Positions 51,463-61,368 are shown, counted from the stretch's first letter. The stretch is 64,000 nt of DNA from Parahaliea maris (GCF_008064665.1 NZ_VRZA01000011.1:1-64000), one strand, 5' to 3'. Made by a program: numbers and translations. The notes: a model not told the origin generated them from the sequence alone.

Positions 51463-52905
51463 CTAGGGCAGCCCCAGGTTCCGGATCACCAGGTTGCGAA
51501 TCTCGGTCATGTCTTCCATCGCGAAGATCACCCCCTCACGCCCGAGCCCGGAATCCTTCACCCCGCCATAGGGCATATTGTCAACCCGGTAGGACGGCAC
51601 GTCGCCGACCACCACGCCCCCAACATCGAGAACGTCCCAGGCCCGCTGTACTTTGTAGAAGTCGCGGGTGAACAGGCCGGCCTGCAGGCCGAACTTGGAG
51701 TCGTTCACCTCTTCCAGCGCGGCCTCGAAGTCGGTGAATTGCGACAGGATGGCCAGCGGGCCGAAGGCCTCCTCGGTGTAGGCGTTGCAGCTGCGATCGA
51801 CACCCTCCAGCAGGGTCGCCTCCAGCATGGCACCCTCGCGTTTGCCGCCGCAGAGCAGGGTCGCTCCGGCAGCCACCGCCTCCTGAATCCAGCCATCCAG
51901 CCGGGAAGCCTCACCCTCGGAGATCATCGGACCGATGAAGGTGTCCTCTTCGCGGGGGTCACCGGCCACCAGGGACGCGGTACGCGCTACCAGTTTCGCC
52001 TTCACTTCCTCGTAAATGGAGGCGTGAACAATAATCCGCTGGACCCCGATACAGGACTGGCCGGACTGGTAGAAGGCGCCAAAGATAATACGCTCGACGG
52101 CGTCATCGATGTCGGTGTCGTGATCCACGACCACCGCGGCGTTGCCCCCCAGTTCCAGTACTACCTTTTTGCGCCCGGAGCGGGCCTTGAGATCCCAGCC
52201 CACATCCGGGGAGCCGGTGAACGACAACAGCTTGAGGCGGTCGTCCACGGTGAACAGGTCGGCACCGTCGCGGGAACAGGGCAGGATCGAGAAGGCCCCG
52301 CGGGGCAGGTCCGTCTCGGCCAGCACCTCACCCATGATCAAAGCCCCCAACGGCGTACGCGACGCCGGCTTCATCACGAAGGGGCAGCCCACCGCCAGGG
52401 CCGGCGCCACCTTGTGGGCCGCCAGGTTCAGGGGGAAATTGAACGGTGAGATAAACGAGCAGGGGCCGATCGGCACCCGCTTCCACATACCGCGATAGCC
52501 GCGGGCACGGGGGGAAATATCGAGGGTCTGCAGCTCACCCTTGAGACGGGTGGCCTCCTCCGCGGCGATGCGGAAGGTATCGATCAGCCGCGACACCTCA
52601 CCCCGGGCGTCCTTGATGGGTTTGCCCGCCTCGATGCAGAGGGCAATAGCCAGTTCCTCCGCCCGCTCACGAAACCGGCTGACACAGTGGTTCAACACAT
52701 CCTGTCGCTCATAGGCCGCCATGCGCGCCATGGGTTCCGCAGCCTCCACCGCCGCGGCGATACCGCTGTCGATAGCGGCGGCATCCGCCAGCGCCACGCG
52801 CGTCGCCACCTCGCCGGAAAACTTGTCGGTCACGGCCAGGTCGGTGTTGGGCATCTGGGCCTCATTGGCCAGATAGTAGGGGTAGCTTGATTGCAATACG
52901 CTCAT
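51463..52905 (-). CDS. NAD(P)-dependent aldehyde dehydrogenase
   Basis: A 480-residue ALDH. It has the cofactor site FISPFNFPLNLAAHKVAPAL and KPASRTP, the catalytic Glu in VLELGGNAAVVV, the catalytic Cys in YQSGQSCIGVQRI and the C-terminal MPYGGVKDSGLGREG. The overall look is that of the lactaldehyde/GAPN-like branch that includes phosphonoacetaldehyde and succinate-semialdehyde enzymes. The substrate cannot be fixed from sequence. It is a single gene, 46 bp downstream of the photolyase start in the same direction. Confidence 0.93.
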   Translation of the reverse strand: MSVLQSSYPYYLANEAQMPNTDLAVTDKFSGEVATRVALADAAAIDSGIAAAVEAAEPMARMAAYERQDVLNHCVSRFRERAEELAIALCIEAGKPIKDARGEVSRLIDTFRIAAEEATRLKGELQTLDISPRARGYRGMWKRVPIGPCSFISPFNFPLNLAAHKVAPALAVGCPFVMKPASRTPLGALIMGEVLAETDLPRGAFSILPCSRDGADLFTVDDRLKLLSFTGSPDVGWDLKARSGRKKVVLELGGNAAVVVDHDTDIDDAVERIIFGAFYQSGQSCIGVQRIIVHASIYEEVKAKLVARTASLVAGDPREEDTFIGPMISEGEASRLDGWIQEAVAAGATLLCGGKREGAMLEATLLEGVDRSCNAYTEEAFGPLAILSQFTDFEAALEEVNDSKFGLQAGLFTRDFYKVQRAWDVLDVGGVVVGDVPSYRVDNMPYGGVKDSGLGREGVIFAMEDMTEIRNLVIRNLGLP

Positions 52906-53109
52906 GGCGAGTTCTCTGCCTCCTCAGCAGGGTGATGACGACAGGGAGCCCCCAGGTGGCGCGCAGTTGCACACAAAGCCGGGAGAACCTCTGACGTACC
53001 CACAACGGTCCTTCGAAGTGTAGACCCTCTATGACAGCCTAGACCGTTCTCGGCAGCGCGGCAGATTTTTGTCGGTGACCGCCCCGGCGCGGGCGGGTAA
53101 GCGGGGGCT

Positions 53110-54018
53110 TCACACCAGGTGCTTGTTGAAAAATGCCAGCGTACGCTGCCACGCCAGGTTGGCGTTCTCCTCGTCGTAGCGGCCTGTGGAATCATTGTGG
53201 AAGCCGTGATTGGCGCCGGGGTACAGGTGCATGGTGTAGTCCACCCCCGCCGCCTTAAGGTCGGTCTCGTACTCTGGCCAGGTCGCATTGACCCGCTCGT
53301 CCAGCTCCGCCAGCTGGATCAGCAGGGGCGCGCTGATGTTGTTGCGGATCGATCTTTCCGCCGGCGTGCCGTAAAAGGGGACCCCGGCGTCCAGCAGGTC
53401 GGGCGCCGCGGCGGCCAGCATATTGACCACGTAGCCACCGAAGCAGAATCCCACGGCACCGAGTTTGCCGTTGCTCAGTGCATGGGATTTCAGGAAGGCG
53501 GCAGCGGCGATGAAATCCTGCTCCAGTTTCGCCCGGTCCATCGAGCGCTGCAGGGCCCGGCCGTCATCATCGTTGCCCGGGTAACCACCGAGGGGATAGA
53601 GGCCGTCCGGCGCAAAGGCGACAAAACCGGCCTTGGCCAGGCGCCGGGCAACGTCCTTCACATAGGGGTTCAGGCCGCGGTTTTCATGCACGACCAGCAC
53701 CGCGGGTGCGCGCTCGCCCATGGCGGTGGGCACCACAAGGTAGCCCCGGCCCTCGCCATGCCCCCCGGAAGAGGGAAACACGGCGTAGGAGGCTTTGATG
53801 TCCGGATCATTGAAGGACACCTGCTCGGCAGCCGCGTAATTGGGCGTGAGAGCCGGCAGGAGCATGCCCATGGTCAGGGAAGCGGTGGCCAGGGAAGACA
53901 GGCGGGCCAGAAACGTCCGCCGATCGATCAGGCCGTGGGCGTATTCGTCATACCAGTCGAAGGCCTCCTGGGGAATGGGAGGATGCTGCGTCGTGACCCC
54001 GGAATCCGAATTCGCCAT
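53110..54018 (-). CDS. Dienelactone hydrolase family protein (YghX-like), Tat-like leader
   Basis: A 302-residue alpha/beta hydrolase. Residues about 30-66 resemble a twin-arginine leader placed internally (IDRRTFLARLSSLATASLTM). The hydrolase part has the Cys nucleophile in GAVGFCFGGYVVN, the Asp in LAELDERVNATW and the His in YPGANHGFHNDST. The length and leader match YghX-type proteins, which occur in many Proteobacteria. The substrate is unknown. Confidence 0.88.
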   Translation of the reverse strand: MANSDSGVTTQHPPIPQEAFDWYDEYAHGLIDRRTFLARLSSLATASLTMGMLLPALTPNYAAAEQVSFNDPDIKASYAVFPSSGGHGEGRGYLVVPTAMGERAPAVLVVHENRGLNPYVKDVARRLAKAGFVAFAPDGLYPLGGYPGNDDDGRALQRSMDRAKLEQDFIAAAAFLKSHALSNGKLGAVGFCFGGYVVNMLAAAAPDLLDAGVPFYGTPAERSIRNNISAPLLIQLAELDERVNATWPEYETDLKAAGVDYTMHLYPGANHGFHNDSTGRYDEENANLAWQRTLAFFNKHLV

Positions 54019-54076
54019 CGTGACCTCGTAACAGGGAAGTGTATCGACAGTGGTGCCCGCCCTACTGGCGGCCCGC

Positions 54077-54874
54077 TCAGGCCGCCTTGGACAGGGCGCT
54101 TTCCAGCTCCTCGTGCAGGGCCAGGTACTGCTGGGTCAGCTTGTGGCTGGGCGCCAGGTCCACCAGCGGGCGGTGCTCGCGATGGGATTCGCGCATTTTC
54201 ACCGAGCTGTTGAGGTAGGTATCCAGCACCGGGTAGCCCTCCTCTTCCAGTTCGGCCACCAGTTCGCCCGGCAAACGCGCCTGGCTGTTGAACTGGTTGA
54301 TCACGATACCCTCAACCTCCAGTTCCGGGTTGTGGTCCTCCTGCAGCTCGGCGATGTTTTCCATCAGGGCGTACAGGCTCTGGCGGGCAAAGCTGTCGCA
54401 GTCGAAGGGCACCAGCACGGAATCCGCGGCAATCAGTGCGGACTTGGAGTAAAAGTTGAAGTTGGGCGGGGTATCGATGTAGATGCGGTCGTACTCCTCG
54501 TCGAGCTTGTCGAGGGCGTCGCGCAATTTGTAGATCTTGTAGCGGGACTCCAGCTCCTTCTCCATCTGGGTGAGGACCGGGCTGGAGGGCATCAGGTAGA
54601 GGTTGTCCCAGGGGGTTTCCCAAACGAAAGAGTCCGGGTTGTTGCGCATCTTGCGCGGCCCCACGGTCTGCTTGAACAGGCCGGCCACACCCTGGGCCTC
54701 GGCGGGAAAGGCCTCGGCGTCGATTTCACCCACCAGGTAGTGGGTGGTATTGCCCTGGACATCCAGGTCCAGCACCAGGGTGCGCAGGCCGTGACGGGCG
54801 GAGATAGCGGCGAGGTTACAGGTGATGCTGGTCTTGCCAACACCGCCTTTCTGGTTGAATACAACACGTCTCAT
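54077..54874 (-). CDS. Orphan ParA/MinD-type ATPase
   Basis: A 265-residue deviant-Walker ATPase: FNQKGGVGKTSITCNLAA (Lys in KGGVGKT), LVLDLDVQGNTTHYLVG and YIDTPPNFNFYSKSALIAAD. ATG 54874 is used because the family begins MRRVVFNQKGG; a GTG lies two codons earlier. No parB or parS is visible nearby, so it is not the chromosome-segregation locus. It may position another cargo (for example chemosensory arrays or a protein complex); the cargo is unknown. Confidence 0.9.
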   Translation of the reverse strand: MRRVVFNQKGGVGKTSITCNLAAISARHGLRTLVLDLDVQGNTTHYLVGEIDAEAFPAEAQGVAGLFKQTVGPRKMRNNPDSFVWETPWDNLYLMPSSPVLTQMEKELESRYKIYKLRDALDKLDEEYDRIYIDTPPNFNFYSKSALIAADSVLVPFDCDSFARQSLYALMENIAELQEDHNPELEVEGIVINQFNSQARLPGELVAELEEEGYPVLDTYLNSSVKMRESHREHRPLVDLAPSHKLTQQYLALHEELESALSKAA

Positions 54875-54963
54875 GGGCACAGATAACCACGTTAATTCAC
54901 AAGGGGAGAAGAGCTTTGAGTGTAATCAAAGCCGTGTGGCAATGTAAGCGCCACAAGGCCATG

Positions 54964-54982
54964 AGGCCCCAAAAGGGGGCCT
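54964..54982 (-). terminator. Hairpin after the iron alcohol dehydrogenase gene
   Basis: AGGCCCC pairs with GGGGCCT around AAAA(G), 6 nt beyond the stop at 54988. There is no T-tract, so termination is uncertain. Confidence 0.4.
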
Positions 54983-54987
54983 TCGAT

Positions 54988-56148
54988 TCAGGCAGCCCAG
55001 ACCTTCTCGTACAGGGCGACGATGTCTTCCGCCCCGGGCTGGCGCGGGTTATTGGCCGGGGAGCCCGAGGCCAGAGCCTGCTCCGCCATCAGCGGCAGCA
55101 GGGACTGCCAGCGCCCGGCATCGATGCCCCAGGCCGCCGGTCCGGGCACCTCCAGGTCGGCGTTCAGCTGGCGCAGGCCGGTAATCAGTTTCTCCAGGGC
55201 CAGCTCATCGCTGTCCCCCGCCGCCGCCATATCCATCACCCGGGCGCAATGGGCGTAGCGCGCCGGCGCACCGGACACGGACCAGGCCGTCACTTCCGGC
55301 AATAACATGGCATTGGACAGGCCGTGGGGCACGTGGAAGTGGGCGCCCACGGGGCGGCTCATGCCGTGAATCAGGGTCACCGAGGCATTGGCAAAGGCCA
55401 TCCCGCCCTGGGTGGCCGCCAGCATCATGGCTTCCCGGGCGGCCCGGTTGTCGGGCTCGTCGCAGGCAGTGCGGATGGTGCGGGCGATGGTCGCCATGGC
55501 GGATAGCGCCACCCCGTCGGTGAAGGGATTGGCCTTGCGGCTGACGTAAGCCTCCAGAGCGTGGCACAGGCTGTCCAGGCCGGTATCCGCTGTCAGGCGC
55601 CGGGGCATGGACAGGGTCAGCTCGAAGTCCACCAGCGCCGCCTCGGGCACCATGCCCAGCCCCATGCAGAGCATTTTTTCCTCGGTATCGGTGTCGGTAA
55701 TCACCGCCGCCCGGGTGACCTCGGAGCCAGTACCCGCGGTGGTGGGTATGGCAATCATGGGCACCGCGCTGTGTACCGCCGCCGGCACCTTGTAGTCCCG
55801 CATCTGGCCGCCGTGCCGGGCCAGCACAGCCACGGCCTTGGCGGTGTCCAGGGAGCTGCCCCCGCCCAGGGCCACCAGGCAGTCGTAATCCCCGGCCTGC
55901 CATTCAGCCAGGGCCGCCGCGACACTGTCGGTGGTCGGGTCGGGGACGCACTCGCCGAACAGCCCCCAGGGTATGCCCGCCGCTGCCAGCGGCGACGTCA
56001 TGCGCTCGGCAAACCCCTGCTGCACCATGAAGGGGTCGGTGATCAGCAGCGGGCGGGCGTAGCCGAGTTCACCCAGCACCGCCACCAGCTCGGAGCTGGC
56101 GCCGGCGCCAATGCGCAGGATGCGCGGCAGTGTGATGCTGGCAGACAT
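54988..56148 (-). CDS. Iron-containing alcohol dehydrogenase
   Basis: A 386-residue group III ADH. It has the NAD-binding GGGSSLDTAKAVAVLARHGG, PTTAGTGSEVTRAAVITD and the metal ligands in TDTGLDSLCHALEAYVS, LIHGMSRPVGAHFHVPHGLS. The length is normal for the family. The substrate is unknown. It is 15 bp downstream of the FKBP gene in the same direction. Confidence 0.94.
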   Translation of the reverse strand: MSASITLPRILRIGAGASSELVAVLGELGYARPLLITDPFMVQQGFAERMTSPLAAAGIPWGLFGECVPDPTTDSVAAALAEWQAGDYDCLVALGGGSSLDTAKAVAVLARHGGQMRDYKVPAAVHSAVPMIAIPTTAGTGSEVTRAAVITDTDTEEKMLCMGLGMVPEAALVDFELTLSMPRRLTADTGLDSLCHALEAYVSRKANPFTDGVALSAMATIARTIRTACDEPDNRAAREAMMLAATQGGMAFANASVTLIHGMSRPVGAHFHVPHGLSNAMLLPEVTAWSVSGAPARYAHCARVMDMAAAGDSDELALEKLITGLRQLNADLEVPGPAAWGIDAGRWQSLLPLMAEQALASGSPANNPRQPGAEDIVALYEKVWAA

Positions 56149-56163
56149 AAGGAACCTCCCGAC

Positions 56164-56799
56164 TCAATCCTTCACCGCGATCAGGTGCACTTCAAACACC
56201 AGCGCAGTATTGGGCGGAATGGTACCGCCAGCGCCCTGTTCACCATAGGCCAGTTCCGGCGGGCAGGCGATGCGCCACTTGTCCCCCACCGACATCAACT
56301 GCAGGGCTTCCGTCCAGCCGGAAATCACCTGGTTGACACCGAATTCGGCGGGTTCACCGCGGTCCACCGAGCTGTCGAATACCGTGCCATCGACGAAGGT
56401 GCCGTGGTAATGCACGGTGACCTGGTCTGTGGGCCCCGGTGAGGTACCGCCGCGCCCAGCCTCGAGGACTTCGTACTGCAGCCCGCTGGCGGTGGTGGAT
56501 ACTTCCTCACGCGCCGCATTGGCGTCCAGGAACTGCCGGGCGAGCTCGCTGCGTTTTTCCGCCAGCGCCGCGGCGGCGGCCTGCTGCTTGTCCTGGATAG
56601 CCTGGTAACTGAGGTTGAGTTCGGCGTCCGAGAGCAGGGCCTGCTGCTCATTGAACCAGTGTTGCATGCCCGCCATGACCGCGGCCAGGTCCAGGCCCTC
56701 GAACTGGTTGCGGCGCAGCTGGTCGCCAAACTGGAGACCGAAGCCGTAGCTGACTTTCTGTTCGTCGGTGGCCAATTCCACCTCGGGTTGTAATGCCAT
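56164..56799 (-). CDS. FKBP-type peptidyl-prolyl cis-trans isomerase (FklB-like)
   Basis: A 211-residue protein. The N-terminal dimerisation helices (DEQKVSYGFGLQFGDQLRRN to about residue 100) are followed by an FKBP domain (DQVTVHYHGTFVDGTVFDSS, AEFGVNQVISGWTEALQLMS, WRIACPPELAYGEQG, LVFEVHLIAV). There is no signal peptide, so it is cytoplasmic like FklB (206 aa) rather than FkpA. Confidence 0.93.
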   Translation of the reverse strand: MALQPEVELATDEQKVSYGFGLQFGDQLRRNQFEGLDLAAVMAGMQHWFNEQQALLSDAELNLSYQAIQDKQQAAAAALAEKRSELARQFLDANAAREEVSTTASGLQYEVLEAGRGGTSPGPTDQVTVHYHGTFVDGTVFDSSVDRGEPAEFGVNQVISGWTEALQLMSVGDKWRIACPPELAYGEQGAGGTIPPNTALVFEVHLIAVKD

Positions 56800-56981
56800 G
56801 AAATTTATCCGCTATGCTGGGTGGGTGGATTGCGTGACGTGCCGAGAGCCGGCACCTTACCACATTTGCCGCACATCACGAGGGCCGGGAGCCCACCCCG
56901 GAGGAGGTCGCCCACTTGCTCGAGCATGGCGGGTTCCAGGGTCTGGAATCGGGGTCGGGATTGGAGCGAGTGGCTCGGGAG

Positions 56982-57557
56982 TCAGCGCGTCGCAACCGGC
57001 CTGAGGGTATAGCTGGCGCCGGTCATCTCGGCGTGCCAGACCTCAAAGGTATCGGTTTCCAGATCCCGGTATGCCTGTTCGATGGCATCGTTTACCTCGG
57101 GATAGGCCACCTGGTCCCAGGGGCATTCCTCCCGCGAAAAGAAGCCGCAGTCGAGGGATTCGGCCCCGGCGAGGCTGAAATCGGTGTCCACCGTGGCCCG
57201 AAAACCCACATAGATCTGGTTGATGAAGGTCAGGGTGCCGGTCATGTACAACTGCAGGTTGTCCGGCGCCAGCACCACCCCGGTTTCTTCGCGTAGCTCC
57301 CGGGCCGCTCCCTCCGCCAGCCCCTCGCCGCCTTCGAGGTAGCCGCCCGGTATGGCCCACAAGCCTGCCTTGGGTGGCAGCGCCCGGCGAATCCATAGCA
57401 GGCGCGGGCCGCTGGCCACGAAGCAGGTCACTACAATCATGGGGGACTCATAGCGGGGGGCATGGCAGGCCGGGCACCAGCCGTGGTTGCGCCGCTGCCC
57501 GGCCACCACATGAGGTACCAGCGGGCCACCGCACTCAGGGCAGAATTGCATGCTCAT
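56982..57557 (-). CDS. Zinc-ribbon Nudix hydrolase
   Basis: A 191-residue protein with an N-terminal zinc ribbon (FCPECGG ... WCPACHA, residues 5-32) and a Nudix domain with box [20 protein letters not shown] followed by ETGV. GGGAGGG lies 6 nt before ATG 57557, which decides the start over the frame to 57692. The family includes ADP-ribose and NADH pyrophosphatases; the substrate is not determined. It is divergent from cinA (119 bp apart). Confidence 0.92.
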   Translation of the reverse strand: MSMQFCPECGGPLVPHVVAGQRRNHGWCPACHAPRYESPMIVVTCFVASGPRLLWIRRALPPKAGLWAIPGGYLEGGEGLAEGAARELREETGVVLAPDNLQLYMTGTLTFINQIYVGFRATVDTDFSLAGAESLDCGFFSREECPWDQVAYPEVNDAIEQAYRDLETDTFEVWHAEMTGASYTLRPVATR

Positions 57558-57676
57558 CGACCGCCCTCCCTCGCTCTGGGCCAGTGCCTTGGCGTCAGTG
57601 CCGACGTTAGCACTTTGGGCCTCCCGGCGCATTGTGGGATAAGCTGTGCCCACCGATCCACAAGGAAACGACTGCC

Positions 57677-58963
57677 ATGGCAAACCAGACACCGCATGTG
57701 CAGCTACTGCTCACCGGCAACGAGATCATGAGCGGCGACACGGTGGACTCCAACTCGGCCCTGATTGCACGGCGATTGGGCGAGCTCGGTGTCCCGGTAC
57801 TGCGCAAGGTCACGGTGGGTGACGACCGCAACCTGCTGATACGGGAGCTGGCGGCCATGGCAGAAGTCGCGGACCTGGTCATCGTCAACGGTGGACTGGG
57901 CCCCACGGTGGACGATCTCACGGCGGAAGTTGTCGCCGCCGTGGCCGGGGTACCGCTGGCGGAGCACCCGGGGGCCATCGCCCACCTTGAAGCCTGGTGC
58001 GCCCGCCGCAACCTGCCCCTCAATGCCGCCAACCGCAAACAGGCCATGCTGCCCGCGGGCTGTGCCCTGCTGGACAACCCGGTCGGCAGCGCCGTCGGGT
58101 TTGACGTCAGTGTGGGCAGCTGCCGGATTCTTTCCACCCCCGGCGTGCCCGGTGAACTGGCGAAGATGCTGGATATCATCGTGGCCGACCTCGGCAGGCG
58201 GCTGGAGCGCGCCAGCGAGCACAGTGTACTGCGCCTGCAGACTTTCGGGCTGGGGGAGTCCTCCGCCCAGCAGCTCATCGCCGACGCCTGCCCGGACTGG
58301 CCGGCCGAGGTGGAACTGGGCTTCCGCGCCGGCGCGCCACAGATGGAAATCAAGCTCAGCGTCGACAGTGCGGCAGCACTACCGGCCCGCGACCTCTGCC
58401 GGGCGCAGCTGGAATCCCTGTTTGGCGATCACATTATCGGTGAAGGCGACACCCAGCTGGCGGAAGCGGTGCTGGACCTGCTGCGGGCCCGGGGCAAGAC
58501 CCTGACCACCGCCGAATCCTGCACCGGCGGGCTGGTGGCCAGCATGCTCACCCGCATCGCCGGCTCCTCGGACGCCTTTCACGCCGGCTTTGTAACCTAT
58601 GCCAACGACATCAAGAGCGCGGTGCTGGGAGTGGATGAGCAGACCCTGCAGGAACACGGCGCGGTCAGCGAACCGGTCGTGCGGCAAATGGCGGAGGGGG
58701 CGCTGGCGCGCGCCAGTGCCGACTACGTCATCGCCGTGAGCGGTATCGCCGGCCCCACCGGCGGCACCCCGGACAAGCCGGTGGGCACCGTGTGGCTGGC
58801 GTGGGGGGAGCGCGACGCCATTGAAACCCTGCAGCTGTGCTGGCCGGTGGAGCGAACCCTGTTCCAGACCATGCTCGCCGCCGCCGGCCTGGACATGATC
58901 CGTCGCCGCCTGCTCGGGCTGAACAGCCAGCCCCGTTACTTCGCCCAGCGCCGCGTGGGTTGA
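57677..58963 (+). CDS. cinA: CinA family protein (competence/damage-inducible, NMN deamidase)
   Basis: A 428-residue protein of two parts. The N-terminal MoaB/COG1058 domain has [20 protein letters not shown] and [20 protein letters not shown]. The C-terminal NMN amidohydrolase PncC domain has [37 protein letters not shown] and [20 protein letters not shown]. The C-terminal domain recycles pyridine nucleotides (NMN to NaMN); the N-terminal part has ADP-ribose pyrophosphatase activity in characterised members. ATG 57677 has AAGGA 11 nt before; it overlaps the Nudix promoter region. Confidence 0.94.
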   Translation: MANQTPHVQLLLTGNEIMSGDTVDSNSALIARRLGELGVPVLRKVTVGDDRNLLIRELAAMAEVADLVIVNGGLGPTVDDLTAEVVAAVAGVPLAEHPGAIAHLEAWCARRNLPLNAANRKQAMLPAGCALLDNPVGSAVGFDVSVGSCRILSTPGVPGELAKMLDIIVADLGRRLERASEHSVLRLQTFGLGESSAQQLIADACPDWPAEVELGFRAGAPQMEIKLSVDSAAALPARDLCRAQLESLFGDHIIGEGDTQLAEAVLDLLRARGKTLTTAESCTGGLVASMLTRIAGSSDAFHAGFVTYANDIKSAVLGVDEQTLQEHGAVSEPVVRQMAEGALARASADYVIAVSGIAGPTGGTPDKPVGTVWLAWGERDAIETLQLCWPVERTLFQTMLAAAGLDMIRRRLLGLNSQPRYFAQRRVG

Positions 58964-58981
58964 GGTGAGGCCGCGGCCAGG

Positions 58982-59452
58982 CTATTCGCTGTCGATCGGC
59001 GGTGTCGCATCACCGGCTTTTGGTACCCGGTGCCACACCAGTGAGTGAAAACGGGTGACTTCCCCCACCTGGTCCTTGCCACTCAGCACCAGGGTCTGGC
59101 CGTCGAGTTCGGCGTGGCGCAACTGCTCACTGCCCGGGAAGTTGGGGTTCATGCTCTGGGTCACGTAGTGGATGACATCCCCGTCCTGTACCCGGTAGCG
59201 CCCGGCGTAGTGAAAGTAGCTGGCATAGGCCTCGGCCTTGAGGGCGTCGGGCAAGGTGCGGGGACTCTGCCCCGCCGGCAGCAGCGCGCGCTCCGGCAGG
59301 CACACCGAGGCACTCATCCAGCCGTCGTCGGTATACAGCAGCAGGCCCTGGGGATCCTCACCAAAGGGCATGCTCATCTCGTCGCGATCGGAATAACCGA
59401 TGGTCCAGGATTCCAGTTGCCAGGTGCCGGTCAGGTCACTCGCTTGAATCAT
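58982..59452 (-). CDS. Lipocalin-like domain protein
   Basis: A 156-residue beta-barrel-like protein with the DLTGTWQLESWTIGYSDRDE start and GLLLYTDDGWMSASV, YFHYAGRYRVQDGDVIHYVT and LRHAELDGQTLVLSGKD stretches, as in Pfam lipocalin-like families. There is no signal peptide. The ligand and role are unknown. It lies 19 bp downstream of pdxH in the same direction and is probably co-transcribed. Confidence 0.82.
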   Translation of the reverse strand: MIQASDLTGTWQLESWTIGYSDRDEMSMPFGEDPQGLLLYTDDGWMSASVCLPERALLPAGQSPRTLPDALKAEAYASYFHYAGRYRVQDGDVIHYVTQSMNPNFPGSEQLRHAELDGQTLVLSGKDQVGEVTRFHSLVWHRVPKAGDATPPIDSE

Positions 59453-59471
59453 GGTGTTCTACCTCCAGGGA

Positions 59472-60110
59472 TCAGGGTTGTAACTGTTCTATCTGCCAGC
59501 TGTCATCAGTCTGACGAGTGTAGCGGAAGCGGTCGTGGAGGCGATGGGCACCGCCCTGCCAGAACTCCACCCGCTCGGGTATCACACGGTAGCCACCCCA
59601 GAAGTCGGGCATGGGAATCTCCCCGCGGCCGAATTTGTCACGCATCTTCTGCACCTGGGCTTCCAGCAGCGCCCGCTTGGAAACGGGGCGGCTCTGCCGC
59701 GATGCCCAGGCTGCCAGCTGGCTCTCCCGCGGCCGGGTAAGGAAGTAGCGGGCGGATTCCGCGGCGCTCATTTTCTCGGCGCGGCCGCCGACAATGACCT
59801 GGCGGTCAAGCACGTTCCAGGGGAACAGCAGCGATACGCTGGGGTTGGCACTCATATCCCGCGCCTTGTTGCTGCCGAGATTGGTGTAAAACACGAAACC
59901 CGCGGTGGAGACCCCCTTCATCAACACAATGCGTTGCCATGGCAGCCCTCCCTCATCGATGGTGGCCAGCACCATCGCTGTCGGGTCCTCCAGCTCGCTG
60001 TCCACGGTCTGTTTCAGCCAGTGTTCGAACTGGCGGATGGGGCAGTCGTCGAGCATGTCGCGAGTGAGGCCGCCGGCCAGGTATTCGCGCCTGAAGTCCT
60101 CGTAACCCAT
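59472..60110 (-). CDS. pdxH: Pyridoxamine 5'-phosphate oxidase
   Basis: A 212-residue FMN enzyme converting PNP/PMP to PLP. It has VLATIDEGGLPWQRIVLMKG, TNLGSNKARDMSANPSVSLL, WASRQSRPVSKRALLEAQV and FWGGYRVIPERVEFWQGGAH with the C-terminal RLHDRFRYTR. ATG 60110 has AGGAGG 5 nt upstream, so the longer frame to 60176 is not used. It is divergent from a GNAT gene. Confidence 0.97.
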   Translation of the reverse strand: MGYEDFRREYLAGGLTRDMLDDCPIRQFEHWLKQTVDSELEDPTAMVLATIDEGGLPWQRIVLMKGVSTAGFVFYTNLGSNKARDMSANPSVSLLFPWNVLDRQVIVGGRAEKMSAAESARYFLTRPRESQLAAWASRQSRPVSKRALLEAQVQKMRDKFGRGEIPMPDFWGGYRVIPERVEFWQGGAHRLHDRFRYTRQTDDSWQIEQLQP

Positions 60111-60157
60111 TGGGCCTCCTGTTAGGCTTGCGGGGCAGTCATGGTAGGGGCGGCGCA

Positions 60158-60793
60158 ATGGAAGGTAAAGTGGCACATGGCCTGCAGGCCCCGGTCATCG
60201 AGTGCGCCTCGCCGGCCCAGTTGGACATCCTCGTCGACACCCTGAGCGATGCCTTTGCACACGACCCCATCCTCAACTGGATCTTCCCCGACAGCAGCCT
60301 GTACCCCCACCTGTTCCGGGTCATTCTGACTGGCAGCGCCCTGCCCCGCGGCCTGGTGCAACTGGAACAGGACGGCCGGGGTGCCGCGCTGTGGCTGCCC
60401 CCGGATACCCCCTTCGAACTGGCCCCCGGTTTGCCGCTGCTACAGCTGGTATTGCGCAGCCTGTGGCGCATGGGCCCCGGCCCACTGCTGCGCCTGCGCC
60501 AGCAGGCCGGCCTGTTCGCCCGCCACAAACCGGCCGCCCCCCACTTTCACCTGCAATTTATCGGCTGCCGCCAGCGCAACCAGGGCCAGGGCGTGGGGGC
60601 GGCGCTACTGAAAGCCGGCTTGCAGGCCTGTGACAATCAGGGCATGCCGGCCTATCTGGAGTGTTCCAACGTCCGCAACCTGCCCCTGTATGAACGCCAC
60701 GGCTTCGAGACACAGGCCGATGGCGTTCTGCCAGGGGGCGGGCCGCAGGTATGGTTCATGTGGCGGGAGGCGCGGGTCGACCACACGCGCTGA
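60158..60793 (+). CDS. GNAT family acetyltransferase
   Basis: A 211-residue protein. The acetyl-CoA site is QFIGCRQRNQGQGVGAALLK (R/Q-x-x-G-x-G/A) near residue 135. The C-terminal region CSNVRNLPLYERHGFETQAD contains the typical NxxxYxxxGF motif. The N-terminal 100 residues are divergent. The acceptor substrate is unknown. ATG 60158 is used; AGGGG lies about 7 nt before. Confidence 0.9.
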   Translation: MEGKVAHGLQAPVIECASPAQLDILVDTLSDAFAHDPILNWIFPDSSLYPHLFRVILTGSALPRGLVQLEQDGRGAALWLPPDTPFELAPGLPLLQLVLRSLWRMGPGPLLRLRQQAGLFARHKPAAPHFHLQFIGCRQRNQGQGVGAALLKAGLQACDNQGMPAYLECSNVRNLPLYERHGFETQADGVLPGGGPQVWFMWREARVDHTR

Positions 60794-60816
60794 CAGGTGG
60801 CGCCCGGCCCGGGTGT

Positions 60817-61368
60817 CTAGGGGCCGGGTGGAAAGCTCGCCAGGATCGAACGGGCGGCATCACGGCGCTCTTCATCACTGAGTTGATCGCCCGGGCTCAG
60901 GGTCAACCGCGTTTCGAGTTCGGCCCGCCACAGGGAACGCCCATCGCCCCGGTCGAGCACGTCCACCACCAGGGTGCCCGCCTGCCACGCGGGCATGCCG
61001 GGTGATCGCGTGGCCGGGCCACAGCGCCAGCAACTGTAAAGCGCCACCTGGTTGTAGGCGGCGTTGGCCTGGGGGTCGCTGCTGGCCAGGTGCCAGCTGA
61101 GCACGGCGTCGGCGTTATCGAAGTCTTCCACCACCGTAATCCCCTTCTCGACCACCGCCGCGGCCAGGGCAAGGGTGATGGCCTCGACCCGCTCGGGAGC
61201 CAGTCCGGCAGCGTGTGCCTCGGCGGGCGCCCGCAGCGCCAGGCGCCCCAGTTGGCTGAAGTCATAGTCGCCATTGAAATCGGTGCGCGGGACGAAAGAC
61301 TGTGTCGCACAGGCGGCGACGGCCAATACCGCCACGGTCACTGCAGCGCGCCATCCAATTGCTGTCAT
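60817..61368 (-). CDS. DUF4136 lipoprotein
   Basis: A 183-residue protein with a lipoprotein signal (AAVTVAVLAVAAC, Cys at about 20) and a DUF4136-like body: TDFNGDYDFSQLGRLALRAP, KGITVVEDFDNADAVLSWHL and LVVDVLDRGDGRSLWRAELE. It is a probable outer-membrane-directed lipoprotein of unknown function. It follows the upstream 114-residue ORF with no gap, so they form an operon. Confidence 0.82.
   Translation of the reverse strand: MTAIGWRAAVTVAVLAVAACATQSFVPRTDFNGDYDFSQLGRLALRAPAEAHAAGLAPERVEAITLALAAAVVEKGITVVEDFDNADAVLSWHLASSDPQANAAYNQVALYSCWRCGPATRSPGMPAWQAGTLVVDVLDRGDGRSLWRAELETRLTLSPGDQLSDEERRDAARSILASFPPGP

Noticed and set aside
53079-53096. CCGCCC/GGGCGG hairpin before the dienelactone hydrolase stop region
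   Set aside because: Only 6 bp, no T-tract, in a very GC-rich stretch; likely chance.
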